DNA from: Flavobacteriales bacterium
Lineage (GTDB): Bacteria > Bacteroidota > Bacteroidia > Flavobacteriales_D > Sanyastnellaceae
Assembly: GCA_022447625.1 (NCBI GenBank)
Contig: JAKVAX010000008.1
Span: forward strand, 88,522 to 152,521
Length of the DNA stretch: 64,000 nucleotides
Reading direction: 5' to 3'
In this document: in pieces, positions 1-9,980 of the stretch
Layout of the letters: each line of letters begins with the position of its first letter
Numbering within the stretch: the first letter of the stretch is position 1
The notes under the pieces: generated by a model
What the model saw: only the letters and a program-made list of their open reading frames with translations
Told to the model about the DNA's origin: nothing
Databases searched by the model: none
Translations under genes and position numbers: made by a program

Positions 1-897
1 TGGACTTGTGCGTACAATTGGCAAGCCGGCTGTATAATTTACACCACTGTCAAAAGCCAAAGCCTTAAATGGTGCTAGTCCTTGATCATGGTACATAGCC
101 AACACTCCATCGAACTGCTGGAACGCTGCCGTACCGAAGAATCCATCGGCACCATATGGTCCTTTCACGAACATTTCATGCTCCACTTCACGAATCGCAG
201 GAAGAATAATGTCGAGTTCTTCTGTACCCAACAAACCATTGTCACCAGCGTGCGGATTCAAGCCGAGTACTGCAATTTTCGGACGATTCACTCCGAAATC
301 TCTTTGCAGGCTTTCATGCATGAGGCGCAGCTTCTTGATGATAGATTCCTTTGTCAAGTTGGCACTTACATCTTTTAATGGTACGTGTCCGGTAGCCACT
401 CCAATGCGCATGCGATCCGAAACAAGGAACATCAAGCTCTCTTCTACATTCGCCATGCTCGCTAGGTACTCAGTATGACCTGGGAAGTTGAATTCATCAC
501 TTTGGATCGTGTCTTTATTAATCGGACAGGTAACTAAAACGTCGATTTTATTCGAGGCTAAATCTTCAACGGCAGCCTTCAAGCTTTTGAACGCGTAGGC
601 GCCTGCTTCCTTGTCTGGTGAACCTAAAGTTGGCTCCCATTTATCGTCCCAAACATTGACAACGTTGATTTTCTTTGGGTTGACCTCTTCAGCCGAGGAG
701 GTACTATTTAGACGCACATCACCCATGTCGAGTACCTTGCGGTGAAAACGCAAGATATCCGTATTTCCGTATATGATCGGAAGAACAATTTCGTTCATGC
801 GCTGATCAGCAAAGACCTTTAGAATGGTCTCAATTCCAATCCCATTTGGATCACCGATCGTTATCCCTACACGTACTTGATTCTCTACTTTACTCAT
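1..897 (-). CDS. pdxA: 4-hydroxythreonine-4-phosphate dehydrogenase, 3' end cut by window edge
   Basis: Oxidises 4-phosphohydroxy-L-threonine in the DXP-dependent pathway to pyridoxal 5'-phosphate (cytosolic). I translated the minus strand from the ATG at 895-897: the frame is open to base 1, giving 299 residues, so roughly the last 30-50 residues of a normal PdxA lie outside the window. The GDPNGIG motif sits at residues 15-21. The three metal-binding histidines lie in the recognisable contexts GHTE, NPHAGD and YHDQGL, followed by NYTAGLP. The start codon overlaps the stop of the upstream leucyl aminopeptidase as ATGA, which suggests translational coupling in a two-gene transcript. The frame is intact as far as seen. 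Confidence 0.96.
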   Translation of the reverse strand, partial: MSKVENQVRVGITIGDPNGIGIETILKVFADQRMNEIVLPIIYGNTDILRFHRKVLDMGDVRLNSTSSAEEVNPKKINVVNVWDDKWEPTLGSPDKEAGAYAFKSLKAAVEDLASNKIDVLVTCPINKDTIQSDEFNFPGHTEYLASMANVEESLMFLVSDRMRIGVATGHVPLKDVSANLTKESIIKKLRLMHESLQRDFGVNRPKIAVLGLNPHAGDNGLLGTEELDIILPAIREVEHEMFVKGPYGADGFFGTAAFQQFDGVLAMYHDQGLAPFKALAFDSGVNYTAGLPIVRTSP

Positions 898-2327
898 AGC
901 TCGTAGCGCACTTTAATGAATTCAACTAACAAGCGAACCCCAACTCCTGTTCCACCTTTGGTGCGATAAGATTGAGGAGCGTGTAAGAATGATGGGCCAG
1001 CAATGTCAAAGTGAATCCATGGGTAATCTGTAAAGTGCTGCAAGAATTTCCCTGCAGAGATATGACCAGCTTCTCCTCGTCCGAGATTTGACATGTCGGC
1101 AACATCTGAGGCTAGCTCTTTCCCGTACTCATCCCACAATGGGAAGCGCACAACGCGCTCGTAAGTATCGTATGCAGCGGCCTCGAGTTTCTTGAATTCA
1201 CCATCGTCTGCTGTTCCCATGACGCTCGTTGCGTAGGTGCCGATGGCACGAACAGAAGCTCCTGTCAAGGTAGCCGCGTTCATCACCAATTCTGGATCGT
1301 ATTTCTTAGCATATGCCAGTGCATCGGCTAATAGTAAACGTCCTTCAGCATCCGTGTTCTTCACCTCTACGGTTGTGCCATCGTACATCGTAATCACGTC
1401 ACCAGGTACGTAAGCGTTTCCATCCGGACGGTTATCTGTGGCAGGTAAAAGAGCAATCACATGAACAGGGAGTTCCAATTCGGCGATAGCCTTTATAGAA
1501 CCAGCCATCATAGCCGCCCCTGCCATGTCACTCTTCATGAAGTCCATCGACATTGGCGTCGGCTTCAAGCTCATACCACCAGTATCGTAAACCACACCTT
1601 TTCCAACCAATACAATCGGCTGCTTATTCACGGCATTGGCGGGCTTGTATTCTGCAATGGTGAAAGTTGGAGGGTCAATCGAACCTTTATTTACGGCCAA
1701 TAGACCTCCCATTTTCAACGACTGAATCTTACGCTTCGACAATACATTCACGTCAAACCCGCTCTCCTTACCGGCTTGCTCTACAGCATCGGCGAGGTCT
1801 GTCGCTGTCAAATGTGAAAGCGGGCGATTGACCAAGTCGCGTGTCCAGAAAACGTTATCAGTAAGGGTGTTGAGGTCTTTGACTTCTTTGCTGTTCAAAT
1901 CGCCATCGATCAATCCAATTTCCTTTAATTCGTGATCTTTCTTGCCAGGATTTGAAAGGAGCCGATTGAATTGGTAAGCCGTTAATTTTGCACCTTCGGC
2001 ATGGAGCAATGATACTTCAGCGTCGCCCGTGTGGTTCACGAAGGTCAGTTTTGAAGCTTTTTGTTTGATGGCTAGCGCCGAAGCGGAGCTCCCTGTTACA
2101 CGAAGGGCTTCTTTTTCATTCGCTGAATCGATCGACCCCACTGAAAAAGCATAACGAACGTCACCGTCTTCAACGAAGGTGATCATCGATTGCTTCTTCT
2201 TCAATCCGTTCTTCACTTGCTTTGTCGCCTCCTTGCTGAATTCCTTCGGAACGGACTTCCCGTCGAGGAGATGAAATACCATCGCATTCGATGGTATTTT
2301 GCGCAAAACTTTAAGTGTAATTCCCAT
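894..2327 (-). CDS. pepA: M17 leucyl aminopeptidase
   Basis: Cytosolic di-zinc aminopeptidase removing N-terminal residues from peptides. The M17 C-terminal catalytic domain is clear: the GKGVVYDTGGMSLKP metal and active-site segment near residues 243-257, MKSDMAGAA just after it, and the family signature NTDAEGRL near residue 325. The N-terminal half is the divergent macro-like domain usual for the family. I chose the ATG at 2327 (MGITLKVL), because the frame extends seven residues upstream (MRPKSTT) without family character. About 477 residues is normal for the family. It overlaps pdxA by 4 nt and is divergent from the surface-protein gene at 2526. Confidence 0.95.
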   Translation of the reverse strand: MGITLKVLRKIPSNAMVFHLLDGKSVPKEFSKEATKQVKNGLKKKQSMITFVEDGDVRYAFSVGSIDSANEKEALRVTGSSASALAIKQKASKLTFVNHTGDAEVSLLHAEGAKLTAYQFNRLLSNPGKKDHELKEIGLIDGDLNSKEVKDLNTLTDNVFWTRDLVNRPLSHLTATDLADAVEQAGKESGFDVNVLSKRKIQSLKMGGLLAVNKGSIDPPTFTIAEYKPANAVNKQPIVLVGKGVVYDTGGMSLKPTPMSMDFMKSDMAGAAMMAGSIKAIAELELPVHVIALLPATDNRPDGNAYVPGDVITMYDGTTVEVKNTDAEGRLLLADALAYAKKYDPELVMNAATLTGASVRAIGTYATSVMGTADDGEFKKLEAAAYDTYERVVRFPLWDEYGKELASDVADMSNLGRGEAGHISAGKFLQHFTDYPWIHFDIAGPSFLHAPQSYRTKGGTGVGVRLLVEFIKVRYEL

Positions 2328-2508
2328 GGTCGTTGATTTGGGGCGCAAGATAGCTTTTGTATTCGATAAGCTATCTGCTGGAATCTTGCGTTATTCCGTT
2401 CGGGAAAAGCCTTTTGAGATTGTAATATTGGCAAGGTTTATGTGGCTTGAACAGAAACAAAAAGGGAATTAAACATATTGCCTTTTCGTTCGTTACCAAG
2501 TGAAAGTG

Positions 2509-2516
2509 TACCTTTA
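2509..2516 (+). promoter_or_regulatory. Putative -7 box (TACCTTTA) for the T9SS type B surface-protein gene
   Basis: TACCTTTA matches the Bacteroidota -7 consensus TAnnTTTG at all but the last base and ends 9 nt before the ATG at 2526. I see no convincing -33 TTG at the expected distance, so this is a weak call. Confidence 0.35.
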
Positions 2517-2525
2517 ATCTTACTC

Positions 2526-5234
2526 ATGCGAAAACTCGTTTCACTCCTCATTTTTGCTTTCATAAGCATGGCCGCCTTGGCTACTCACAACAGGGCAGGG
2601 GAGATTACTTATACGCACATAAGCGGGTTCACTTACGAGGTTGTCATTACGACATGTACCAAATCTTCGGTTATTGCTGACCGTCAATGGTTGAATATCA
2701 ACTGGGGTGATTTGCCTACCGGCGGAACACTTGACAGCTTAGAACGCGAGTCTATCTCTCCTGTCCCTGACGCTGATGCCCAGATCAATATCTACCGCGG
2801 AACCCACACCTACAGTGGGCCAGGGCAGTATTTGATTCAAATGGCTGACCCGAACCGTAATGAAGGAGTACACAACATTCCGAACAGTGTTGAAGAGGAA
2901 TTCTGCGTGCAAACGCTTTTGATCATCAATCCGCAAGCCGGACATAATAACTCGGTTCAACTCTTGAACCCAGCGAAAGAAGAAGCGTGTTTGGCGCGTG
3001 TATGGCAGCACAATCCCGGAGCGTACGATCCCGATGGTGACATTCTTACCTACAGCCTGATTACACCATTAGGCAGAGATCTGGACGAAGACGGATGGAA
3101 CGATCCTGTTCCTGGGTATGAATTGCCAGATGATTACACTGAAAGTCCAGACGATATTTTCTTTATCGACCCGAACGACGGTACTGTTACTTGGGATGTG
3201 ACTTCGTGGCCTCCTGGGGAATACAACATTGCGATTCTCATTGAAGAGTGGCGTGAGGTAGCCGGACAGCTAGTCAAGGTAGGACATGTGATTCGTGACA
3301 TGCAAATTCTTGTAGAGCAGTGTCCAAACAACCCACCGATTATTGAAGAAGTGCTTGATACATGTGTAGAGGCCTTCACGAACCTGACACTCCAAATCGC
3401 AGCATCAGACATCGACGGAGATCCCATCGATTTGGAAGCTTTCGGTGGACCACTGACAGAGGTGGAGAACCAAGCGTTCTTTACGGATAACAACGACGAT
3501 ACAGGAGTTTTCTCATGGACGCCAGAATGTGAGGAGGTGCGATTGAATCCATATCAAGTCACCTTTAAGGCAACTGATTTTAGTACAACCGTTGACCTCT
3601 CAGACTTCATGACGGTGAACATTACGGTGGTGGCTCCAGCGGTAGAAAACCCAACGGTAGAGCCTGATGGAAATAGCTTCGTGTTAAACTGGGACCCGAA
3701 TATCTGTATCGATCACCTGACTGATTTACAGGTGTCACAAAGTGTATATAAGATTTACCGTCGTCAGGGAAGCTATGGTTTTGAGCCTGATTTCTGTGAA
3801 ACAGGGGTGCCTGACTACACGGGCTTCGAATTGATTGATACGGTTGAAGGATTAGAAAACACGAACTACATCGATACTGAAGGCGTCTTCTTCGGTGGTG
3901 AGTTCTGTTACATGATTGTCACTTGTTTTCCTGATGGGGCAGAAAGCTATGCGAGTGAAGAATTCTGTGCTTCTATCATCAAGGAAGTACCGGTAATGAC
4001 CAATGCAGATGTGAATGTCACTGACGCGACGAATGGTGAGATTTACGTGGCGTGGTCACCAGCCACACAACTTGATCAAGAGAATTTCCCAGGGCCTTAC
4101 TACTATGAGCTCCTGCATGGAGAAGGCTATGGCGGTGCGAACGATGTGATTTTCACTTCAACCCCAAACGCCAACCTCTTTAATGAGGATACCACTTTTG
4201 TCCACACGGGAATTGATACTGAAACAACAGCGCATACTTACCGCGTGAATCTTTTCTCTGGAGAAGACTTTGTTGGATCGGCCTTCCAGGCGTCAAGCCT
4301 TTATCTTGAGCTCGAGTCAGGTGATGAGACCATCACCTTATTCGTCAACGACCTTACTCCATGGACAAATACTCAATACGAGATTTACCGATTGGATCCA
4401 GGTGAAACTGATTTCGCACTCATTGCTACGGTTGATGAACCAATCTATGAAGATATCGGACTCCCGAACAACGTCGAGATCTGTTATTATGTTCAATCCA
4501 TAGGGGCGTACACCGTTCCAGAATCAGGAACGATTGATCCAATCTTGAACAAGTCGCAAGAAGCCTGTGGATTCGCTGTAGATCTTACACCTCCTTGTCC
4601 TCCTGAGTTAAGTATCGAACCAGATTGTGAACTCGAACAGGCCTTCTTGACATGGACGAATCCAAATGAGTCCTGCGAATTAACGGATGATACAGAGTTG
4701 TACAACCTGTACTACGCTCCAACAACCGATCAAGACCTGGAATTTGTGGTCACCTTGACAGGGGCTGAATTGACGGAGTATATCTGGAATGAAGAAGGTG
4801 ATTTGAACTCAATTGCTGGTTGCTACGCGGTGACTGCGCTTGATAGTTTAACACCTGACCTCAATGGAGATATCCGACGCAATGAAAGCGAGTTTAGCAA
4901 TGTTGTATGTATCGATAATTGCCCGCTTTACTTCTTGCCAAACGTATTCTCACCAAACAACGATGGCTCAAACGATGTCTTCACGGCCTTCCCGTTCAAG
5001 TTTGTTGAAAGTGTTGAGTTCTTCGTCTTCAATCGATGGGGAATACAAGTCTTTGAGACCAGAGATCCGCTCGTTTCTTGGGATGGAACCGATCAAGAAA
5101 CAGGTGAGATTTGTGCCGACGGTACCTATTATTATACCGCACGAGTCAATACAATTAGACTCGAAGGAATTGTTGTGGAGGAACTCTCCGGAACAATTAC
5201 CTTGCTCGACGGTTTGAATCCAGTTAAAGAGTAA
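2526..5234 (+). CDS. Large secreted or surface protein with T9SS type B (gliding-associated) C-terminal domain
   Basis: Start chosen at 2526, where MRKLVSLLIFAFISMAALA forms a good Sec signal peptide; the 16 upstream residues in the frame do not. The mature protein of about 880 residues has PKD/cadherin-like text in the first half (for example YDPDGDILTYSL, ASDIDGDPIDLEA, GVFSWTPECEEV) and then several fibronectin-III-like modules with many cysteines. The last ~90 residues are the CHU_C / gliding-motility-associated sorting domain: LPNVFSPNNDGSNDVF, then FNRWGIQVFE, SWDGT and CADGTYYYTA. That domain is known to direct export by the type IX secretion system and cell-surface attachment. Function of the body is unknown, with an adhesin-like role possible. 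The stop lies one nucleotide before the ribE start. Confidence 0.9.
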   Translation: MRKLVSLLIFAFISMAALATHNRAGEITYTHISGFTYEVVITTCTKSSVIADRQWLNINWGDLPTGGTLDSLERESISPVPDADAQINIYRGTHTYSGPGQYLIQMADPNRNEGVHNIPNSVEEEFCVQTLLIINPQAGHNNSVQLLNPAKEEACLARVWQHNPGAYDPDGDILTYSLITPLGRDLDEDGWNDPVPGYELPDDYTESPDDIFFIDPNDGTVTWDVTSWPPGEYNIAILIEEWREVAGQLVKVGHVIRDMQILVEQCPNNPPIIEEVLDTCVEAFTNLTLQIAASDIDGDPIDLEAFGGPLTEVENQAFFTDNNDDTGVFSWTPECEEVRLNPYQVTFKATDFSTTVDLSDFMTVNITVVAPAVENPTVEPDGNSFVLNWDPNICIDHLTDLQVSQSVYKIYRRQGSYGFEPDFCETGVPDYTGFELIDTVEGLENTNYIDTEGVFFGGEFCYMIVTCFPDGAESYASEEFCASIIKEVPVMTNADVNVTDATNGEIYVAWSPATQLDQENFPGPYYYELLHGEGYGGANDVIFTSTPNANLFNEDTTFVHTGIDTETTAHTYRVNLFSGEDFVGSAFQASSLYLELESGDETITLFVNDLTPWTNTQYEIYRLDPGETDFALIATVDEPIYEDIGLPNNVEICYYVQSIGAYTVPESGTIDPILNKSQEACGFAVDLTPPCPPELSIEPDCELEQAFLTWTNPNESCELTDDTELYNLYYAPTTDQDLEFVVTLTGAELTEYIWNEEGDLNSIAGCYAVTALDSLTPDLNGDIRRNESEFSNVVCIDNCPLYFLPNVFSPNNDGSNDVFTAFPFKFVESVEFFVFNRWGIQVFETRDPLVSWDGTDQETGEICADGTYYYTARVNTIRLEGIVVEELSGTITLLDGLNPVKE

Positions 5235-5235
5235 C

Positions 5236-5850
5236 ATGTTCACAGGAATAATCGAGGCCCTTGGTGAAGTCAAAGGCGTAGAACAGGAAGGTGATAACCT
5301 TCACTTTACTATTTCATCTCCCTTTACAGACGAACTGCAAATTGATCAAAGTGTTGCCCATAATGGCACGTGTTTGACTGTGGTGAAAATTGACGGTGAC
5401 GAATACGTAGTGACTGCCATTGATGAAACCATCATTCGTACGAACGTTGGTGAATTAGCCTCTGGTGATAAGGTGAACCTCGAACGTTGTATGATTATGG
5501 GAGGAAGGTTAGACGGACATATCGTTCAAGGCCACGTTGACATGGTTGGTGAGGTGACCGATGTGAAGGAAGAGGATGGGAGTTGGCGCGTATACGTAAA
5601 GCACGAAGTCACTAAAGTCGACGAAGGCTATGTTACGGTTCCTAAAGGGAGTATTACGGTAAACGGAGTGTCTCTGACAGTGGTAGACTCTTCACCTGGC
5701 CATTTCAGTGTGGCGATCATTCCTTACACATGGGAACACACTAATTTCCACGCCTTCAAGGCGGGAACAAAAGTGAACCTTGAGTTCGACATTATCGGGA
5801 AGTACGTAGCGCGAATGGCTGCGATCAATCAAACACCTTCGGCTTCCTAA
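5236..5850 (+). CDS. ribE: Riboflavin synthase alpha chain
   Basis: Catalyses dismutation of two 6,7-dimethyl-8-ribityllumazine molecules to riboflavin. The N-terminus [12 protein letters not shown] is the hallmark of the family. Two tandem lumazine-binding barrels follow, with the paired motifs NGTCLTV (about residues 47-53) and VNGVSLTV (about residues 142-149), and GHIVQGHVD (about residues 94-102) at the domain junction. The 204-residue length is typical. It starts 1 nt after the preceding surface-protein stop, so it is probably read through from that gene, an odd pairing. Its 3' end overlaps lptB on the other strand by 26 bp. Confidence 0.97.
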   Translation: MFTGIIEALGEVKGVEQEGDNLHFTISSPFTDELQIDQSVAHNGTCLTVVKIDGDEYVVTAIDETIIRTNVGELASGDKVNLERCMIMGGRLDGHIVQGHVDMVGEVTDVKEEDGSWRVYVKHEVTKVDEGYVTVPKGSITVNGVSLTVVDSSPGHFSVAIIPYTWEHTNFHAFKAGTKVNLEFDIIGKYVARMAAINQTPSAS

Positions 5851-6565
5851 GCTCGAAGTTCTGACCCAAGTATACCTTTCTTACTTGCTCGTCTGCAGCT
5901 AGTTCTTCTGCAGTTCCTGCTTTCAGAATGTTTCCTTCAAAAAGGAGGTAAGCTCGATCCGTGATTGACAACGTTTCTTGTACGTTGTGGTCTGTGATCA
6001 GAATACCGATGTTCTTTCTTTTCAATTGAGCAACGATCTTCTGAATGTCTTCCACTGCAATGGGATCAACTCCAGCGAACGGCTCATCGAGCAGGATGAA
6101 TTTAGGGTCAGTAGCCAATGCGCGGGCAATCTCAGTTCTACGGCGTTCTCCACCGGAAAGGAAGTCACCACGGTTCTTGCGTACGTGCTGCAGACCAAAT
6201 TCATTGAGGAGTTGTTCCAGTCGGTCTTTGCGTTCTTGACGGTTTAGCTCAGTCATTTCTAAGATGGCCATGATGTTATCTTCAACACTCAGCTTACGAA
6301 ATACACTGGCTTCCTGAGGGAGGTAACCTACACCTAGTTTGGCGCGTTTGTACATCGCTTCGTCAGTGATTTCTTGATCGTCCATGAAGACCATGCCTTC
6401 GTTGGGTCTGATCAAGCCTACGATCATATAGAAACTTGTCGTTTTTCCGGCACCGTTTGGTCCGAGTAGGCCAACGATTTCTCCTTGATTTACTTCAATG
6501 GAAACACCCTTCACAACGGTGCGTTTCCCATATCGCTTGACAATATTCTCTGCTCTCAGCTGCAT
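5825..6565 (-). CDS. lptB: LPS export ABC transporter ATP-binding protein
   Basis: ATPase of the LptB2FG transporter that extracts lipopolysaccharide from the inner membrane. Walker A is GPNGAGKTT (about residues 35-43), the ABC signature is LSGGERRR (about residues 140), Walker B is [12 protein letters not shown], and the switch histidine is in ITDHN. The phrase [13 protein letters not shown] and the 246-residue length fit LptB rather than a generic ABC ATPase. Its ATG overlaps the upstream gene's stop by one base (TAATG), so it is translationally coupled to the DUF5686 protein gene. It converges on ribE with a 26-bp overlap. Confidence 0.96.
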   Translation of the reverse strand: MQLRAENIVKRYGKRTVVKGVSIEVNQGEIVGLLGPNGAGKTTSFYMIVGLIRPNEGMVFMDDQEITDEAMYKRAKLGVGYLPQEASVFRKLSVEDNIMAILEMTELNRQERKDRLEQLLNEFGLQHVRKNRGDFLSGGERRRTEIARALATDPKFILLDEPFAGVDPIAVEDIQKIVAQLKRKNIGILITDHNVQETLSITDRAYLLFEGNILKAGTAEELAADEQVRKVYLGQNFELRKPKVFD

Positions 6566-9039
6566 TAGAAATCGAACTGGAATTTGGCTCGAATACCGAA
6601 CTTTACAATGTCTGGGTTATCGAGGTATGACAATCGCCACAGACCATCAACGCGGAGGAACTTGAAAATATTCTCCACCCCTAGGGCTGCTTCTACGTAG
6701 GGTTTGGTGAGCACGTTGGTCTCAGGAGGAAGTACCATTTCTTCCTGATTGCTCGGGTCAAAATTACCTACAACTCCTTTAACCGTAGCAACCTCACGCC
6801 ACTTTAGTTTTCGCATCAACGGAATTCGGTTCAGGAAGAGCCCATCGGCGTGATAAGTGATCGAAGCACTTACCCATTCGTCACTTACGAACTCGAAGAA
6901 GTTCATGGTGTTGAATGCCGTTTCGTCGTAGAAGAAGGTCTCGTTACCTTGGTGAAGTTGCAATAGCGGATAAGGTAGCTGTCCCCAGTAGCGTCCTGTC
7001 TCAGCCCAAATTCGGGCATAACCAAGTGGGCCAAATCGAACCTTGTCTTTCACGCGGACTACCAATTTTTGGTATTCGTAGTCACTGTTAATCACATCTT
7101 TTAGTCCGAGGGTGTAGGCTACCTCGAGGGTTGGGTATTTCGTACCGAGTGATACACGCTCAAATTCACCACTGAGGAATTTCTCCTTGTAAGCGAATCG
7201 TGTGTAGAAGGTCAATTCTGCCGTTGTGAGGTTGTCTACAGGTTCAATTTGTCGAATGTCATTCAATCGCTCATAGCGCAGCGCACCTAGAGGGGAAAGC
7301 GTTCGGTGTGTGAACACAATCTTATTGGATAACCCGTAGAACCACTCTCGTTCGAAGTAGCTCTTGGCTTCAACCACATTGGTCAACTTATTCGCTGGGT
7401 TTCGCCGGAAGATACTCGAGAGTACGTTGTCTTGTTGGAAGGCCCCAGGTGCTTGACCTAATTGTTCCACATCTTCCTTTCCAGAGATACCGAAGACCAT
7501 CCGCGGTTGCTTGGATAGCATCCAGGTGATGCCTCCGCCGTACTTGAATCGACGATCTCGCAGGCCGTAGGCTGCGTATCCTTCAATCAATACCCGCTTA
7601 GAAAAGTCATTGCTTGTTCGTCCACCCAACCTGAAGCGATGTCCTTCAACCGGATTGAAACTATACAAGGTGAAGTAGGGTCCATACTCAAAGTTTCCGC
7701 GTACATAGTAGCCGGAGACAAAGAGGGAAATCACGTCAGCAATGGTTCGGAACTGGGGGACCGTCTTGATGGAGTCAACCATTTGGTAGACGCTCTTCTC
7801 GTTATCTGTCAGCTCAATATGCCGTCGATCGTCCCAGAATTCTTCGCCTTGTTCCGTCGCATTTTCTTCGACGATGATATCAGAGATGCCTTTATAGAAT
7901 TCGCCTTCTCTGGCTTCGTTGATCTGGAAGTCTCTGTAAGTCGTAGTTTTTCTTCCGTAGAAGCCCATCGTTCTCTCCGTCAGGTTGAAGTCAACTAGAA
8001 GCTCATCTCGTGTGAGCATCCATACTTCCTTTTGTACCTCGTTATACTCTTGGCGGACCTTGAGTTTATTGATGAAGTTGATGTTTGCGTCTACTGCAAT
8101 CGATGCTTCAACTTGTTTCACGGCGTAGGTGGTGTCGTTTACCCACATATCACCCGTAAAGGTCAATTCTTGTTTACGCTTCGGTTGGAATTTGATCTGG
8201 TAACACCATTTGCCTTCGATGTAAGTACTATCCATGAGGTAGTAATCATAGAAGGTGAAGCCAAGACCAGAGATCGGTGAGACAAAACTCTTGCCGAAAA
8301 CGATAATATTATTGTCATAGATGTTTACGTTCTGGTACATATCCCCCAAGAACTGCGAAACACTCTTATTTTCAATACCAGAGACTTTAGTGGCAAGGAT
8401 GATTTCCTTTTCCGTCTTCGGGTTCTTCCGGTAGTAGAACTCCGAGATATTCTCGGTCATGAAAATCGGGAGGTAGATCTTTTCTTCCGTACTGTCAATG
8501 TTATCGAACACGAATTCAAAAGGCTTCATGATTTTCCGCTCTCGGAATTCATCCGTGAGGTTGTTAAGGTCGAATTCTACTTTGTTGTAGAGCTCGTACT
8601 CATAGGCCTCAAGTTTCTCACGGTTATTGATCTTGCGGTTCTTCTGAACTGCACGGATGATTGGGTGTGCCGGATTCTCTTCGTCTCCCGCTGTGACCTC
8701 TGCCACTTCGAGGGCGATACTTGAAACACCTAATTCGAAGTTGATGACTTGGGTTTGGTCAAGCTTTACCGCTTTTGTGCTTGGCTTGTATCCAATGAAG
8801 CTAGCGCGGATGCTGTCACTGGCGTAATATGTTTCGAGGAAATAATTCCCATTGAAGTCGGTAGTCGTACCGCTTTTGGTGCCAATGAAGCTGATATTCA
8901 CATAAGGAAGCGCTTCTCCCGTTTCAGCGTCGGTAACCTTACCTGAAACCACTGTTTTTTGGGCGAACGAAGACAGGGCCAACAAACAAAGTAATGGCAA
9001 TAGGAGTAGCTGGCGGTATGTGTTCCGCAAGTGATTCAT
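6565..9039 (-). CDS. DUF5686-type outer-membrane protein with carboxypeptidase-regulatory-like domain
   Basis: Signal peptide (residues 1-26, ending SSFAQ), then a CarboxypepD_reg-like beta-sandwich (about residues 29-115, with [20 protein letters not shown] and the later FNGNYFL). A long DUF5686/PF18939-like region follows, and a predicted beta-barrel ending in phenylalanine (RAKFQFDF), as usual for outer-membrane proteins. This architecture is common in Bacteroidota and its function is not established. The position directly upstream of lptB with a 1-nt overlap suggests an envelope role, but that is inference. No frame damage seen over 824 codons. Confidence 0.85.
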   Translation of the reverse strand: MNHLRNTYRQLLLLPLLCLLALSSFAQKTVVSGKVTDAETGEALPYVNISFIGTKSGTTTDFNGNYFLETYYASDSIRASFIGYKPSTKAVKLDQTQVINFELGVSSIALEVAEVTAGDEENPAHPIIRAVQKNRKINNREKLEAYEYELYNKVEFDLNNLTDEFRERKIMKPFEFVFDNIDSTEEKIYLPIFMTENISEFYYRKNPKTEKEIILATKVSGIENKSVSQFLGDMYQNVNIYDNNIIVFGKSFVSPISGLGFTFYDYYLMDSTYIEGKWCYQIKFQPKRKQELTFTGDMWVNDTTYAVKQVEASIAVDANINFINKLKVRQEYNEVQKEVWMLTRDELLVDFNLTERTMGFYGRKTTTYRDFQINEAREGEFYKGISDIIVEENATEQGEEFWDDRRHIELTDNEKSVYQMVDSIKTVPQFRTIADVISLFVSGYYVRGNFEYGPYFTLYSFNPVEGHRFRLGGRTSNDFSKRVLIEGYAAYGLRDRRFKYGGGITWMLSKQPRMVFGISGKEDVEQLGQAPGAFQQDNVLSSIFRRNPANKLTNVVEAKSYFEREWFYGLSNKIVFTHRTLSPLGALRYERLNDIRQIEPVDNLTTAELTFYTRFAYKEKFLSGEFERVSLGTKYPTLEVAYTLGLKDVINSDYEYQKLVVRVKDKVRFGPLGYARIWAETGRYWGQLPYPLLQLHQGNETFFYDETAFNTMNFFEFVSDEWVSASITYHADGLFLNRIPLMRKLKWREVATVKGVVGNFDPSNQEEMVLPPETNVLTKPYVEAALGVENIFKFLRVDGLWRLSYLDNPDIVKFGIRAKFQFDF

Positions 9040-9154
9040 TAGGCTAGTAGCCTTGTCTTATAACGAATTTACGAGATTCCCTTGCTTTGTTTCACAAGTA
9101 AAGAACGCACTTACCAACGAATTCGGTGTGTTAAATGGCGTAAAAGTCAAATTG

Positions 9155-9973
9155 CTACGCGAATTCTTGATCGCGTTCGCGGGCCTTTTTCCAAACCCGA
9201 CGAGATATCAAAATACTCAACTCATAGAGCACCAAGACTGGCATCGCTACTAAGATTTGGCTTGTGAGATCAGGAGGTGTAATGATAGCTGAAAGCACAA
9301 GAACTGCTACCAGCGCGTGTCTGCGGAACTTCTTTAAGAGTTCCGGTGTCACAATTCCGGCCTTCGATAGGAAGTACACAGCAATCGGCAACTGGAAGAT
9401 GATTCCGGTAGCCAGGGTAATAGACGCCACCAGCTTCATATATGACATGATGGTGATCGTAGACTCTACATCGGCGAGCTTGTAGTTTCCTAGGAATTGG
9501 AGCGAAAGAGGCACAATTCCATAGTATCCGAAGAGGACGCCACTGAAAAACAGGAGGGCTGTGTAGAATACTACTCCACGAACTGCTGATGACTCTGTTT
9601 GACGTAATCCTGGTTTGATGAATCGCCAGAATTCCCAGAAAACATAAGGGAAGGCAGTAATGAATCCACCAATCAACGACACCATGATGTGCGCGGTGAA
9701 TTTCCCGAGCATCGTGGTGTTGATGATCTTGTAGTCAATAGATTTAACGCATAAGCGATCTCCAAGTCCGAGAAGGTCAGATAGTTTGCACCAAGCTCGA
9801 AAAGAAGGGAAGTCTAGTTGCCTTGGGCCAAAGATGATCTCATCGAAGACAAAATCTTTGAAGATGAAGAAGACGATCGCAATTACGAAAATGGCGATCA
9901 CCGAACGCATCAGTCTAAAACGTAACTCCTCGAGGTGCTCGAGGAAACTCATATCATTTTTGTCTTCGCTCAT
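9155..9973 (-). CDS. tatC: Sec-independent protein translocase subunit TatC
   Basis: Polytopic inner-membrane receptor for twin-arginine signal peptides. The N-terminal FLEHLEELRFRL holds the conserved glutamates, and FPYVFWEFWRFIKPGL with the following LFGYYGIVP are the classic TatC loops. Six hydrophobic segments can be traced. A periplasmic insertion around residues 50-80 (with CKLSDLLG and RLCVKS) is longer than in E. coli, but is common in this phylum. It starts 7 nt after kdsD, so the two are co-transcribed. A 115-bp gap separates it from the DUF5686 gene. Confidence 0.95.
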   Translation of the reverse strand: MSEDKNDMSFLEHLEELRFRLMRSVIAIFVIAIVFFIFKDFVFDEIIFGPRQLDFPSFRAWCKLSDLLGLGDRLCVKSIDYKIINTTMLGKFTAHIMVSLIGGFITAFPYVFWEFWRFIKPGLRQTESSAVRGVVFYTALLFFSGVLFGYYGIVPLSLQFLGNYKLADVESTITIMSYMKLVASITLATGIIFQLPIAVYFLSKAGIVTPELLKKFRRHALVAVLVLSAIITPPDLTSQILVAMPVLVLYELSILISRRVWKKARERDQEFA

Positions 9974-9980
9974 GGTGCGA

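Noticed and set aside
82..378. Plus-strand open frame at the window start
   Set aside because: It is the antisense shadow of pdxA, whose reverse-strand frame contains all family motifs.
8799..8811. GCTAGCGCGGATG and similar near matches (also near 2071, 14262, 24292, 41209)
   Set aside because: Each differs by at least one fixed base or an insertion; they could be decayed copies, but chance cannot be excluded.
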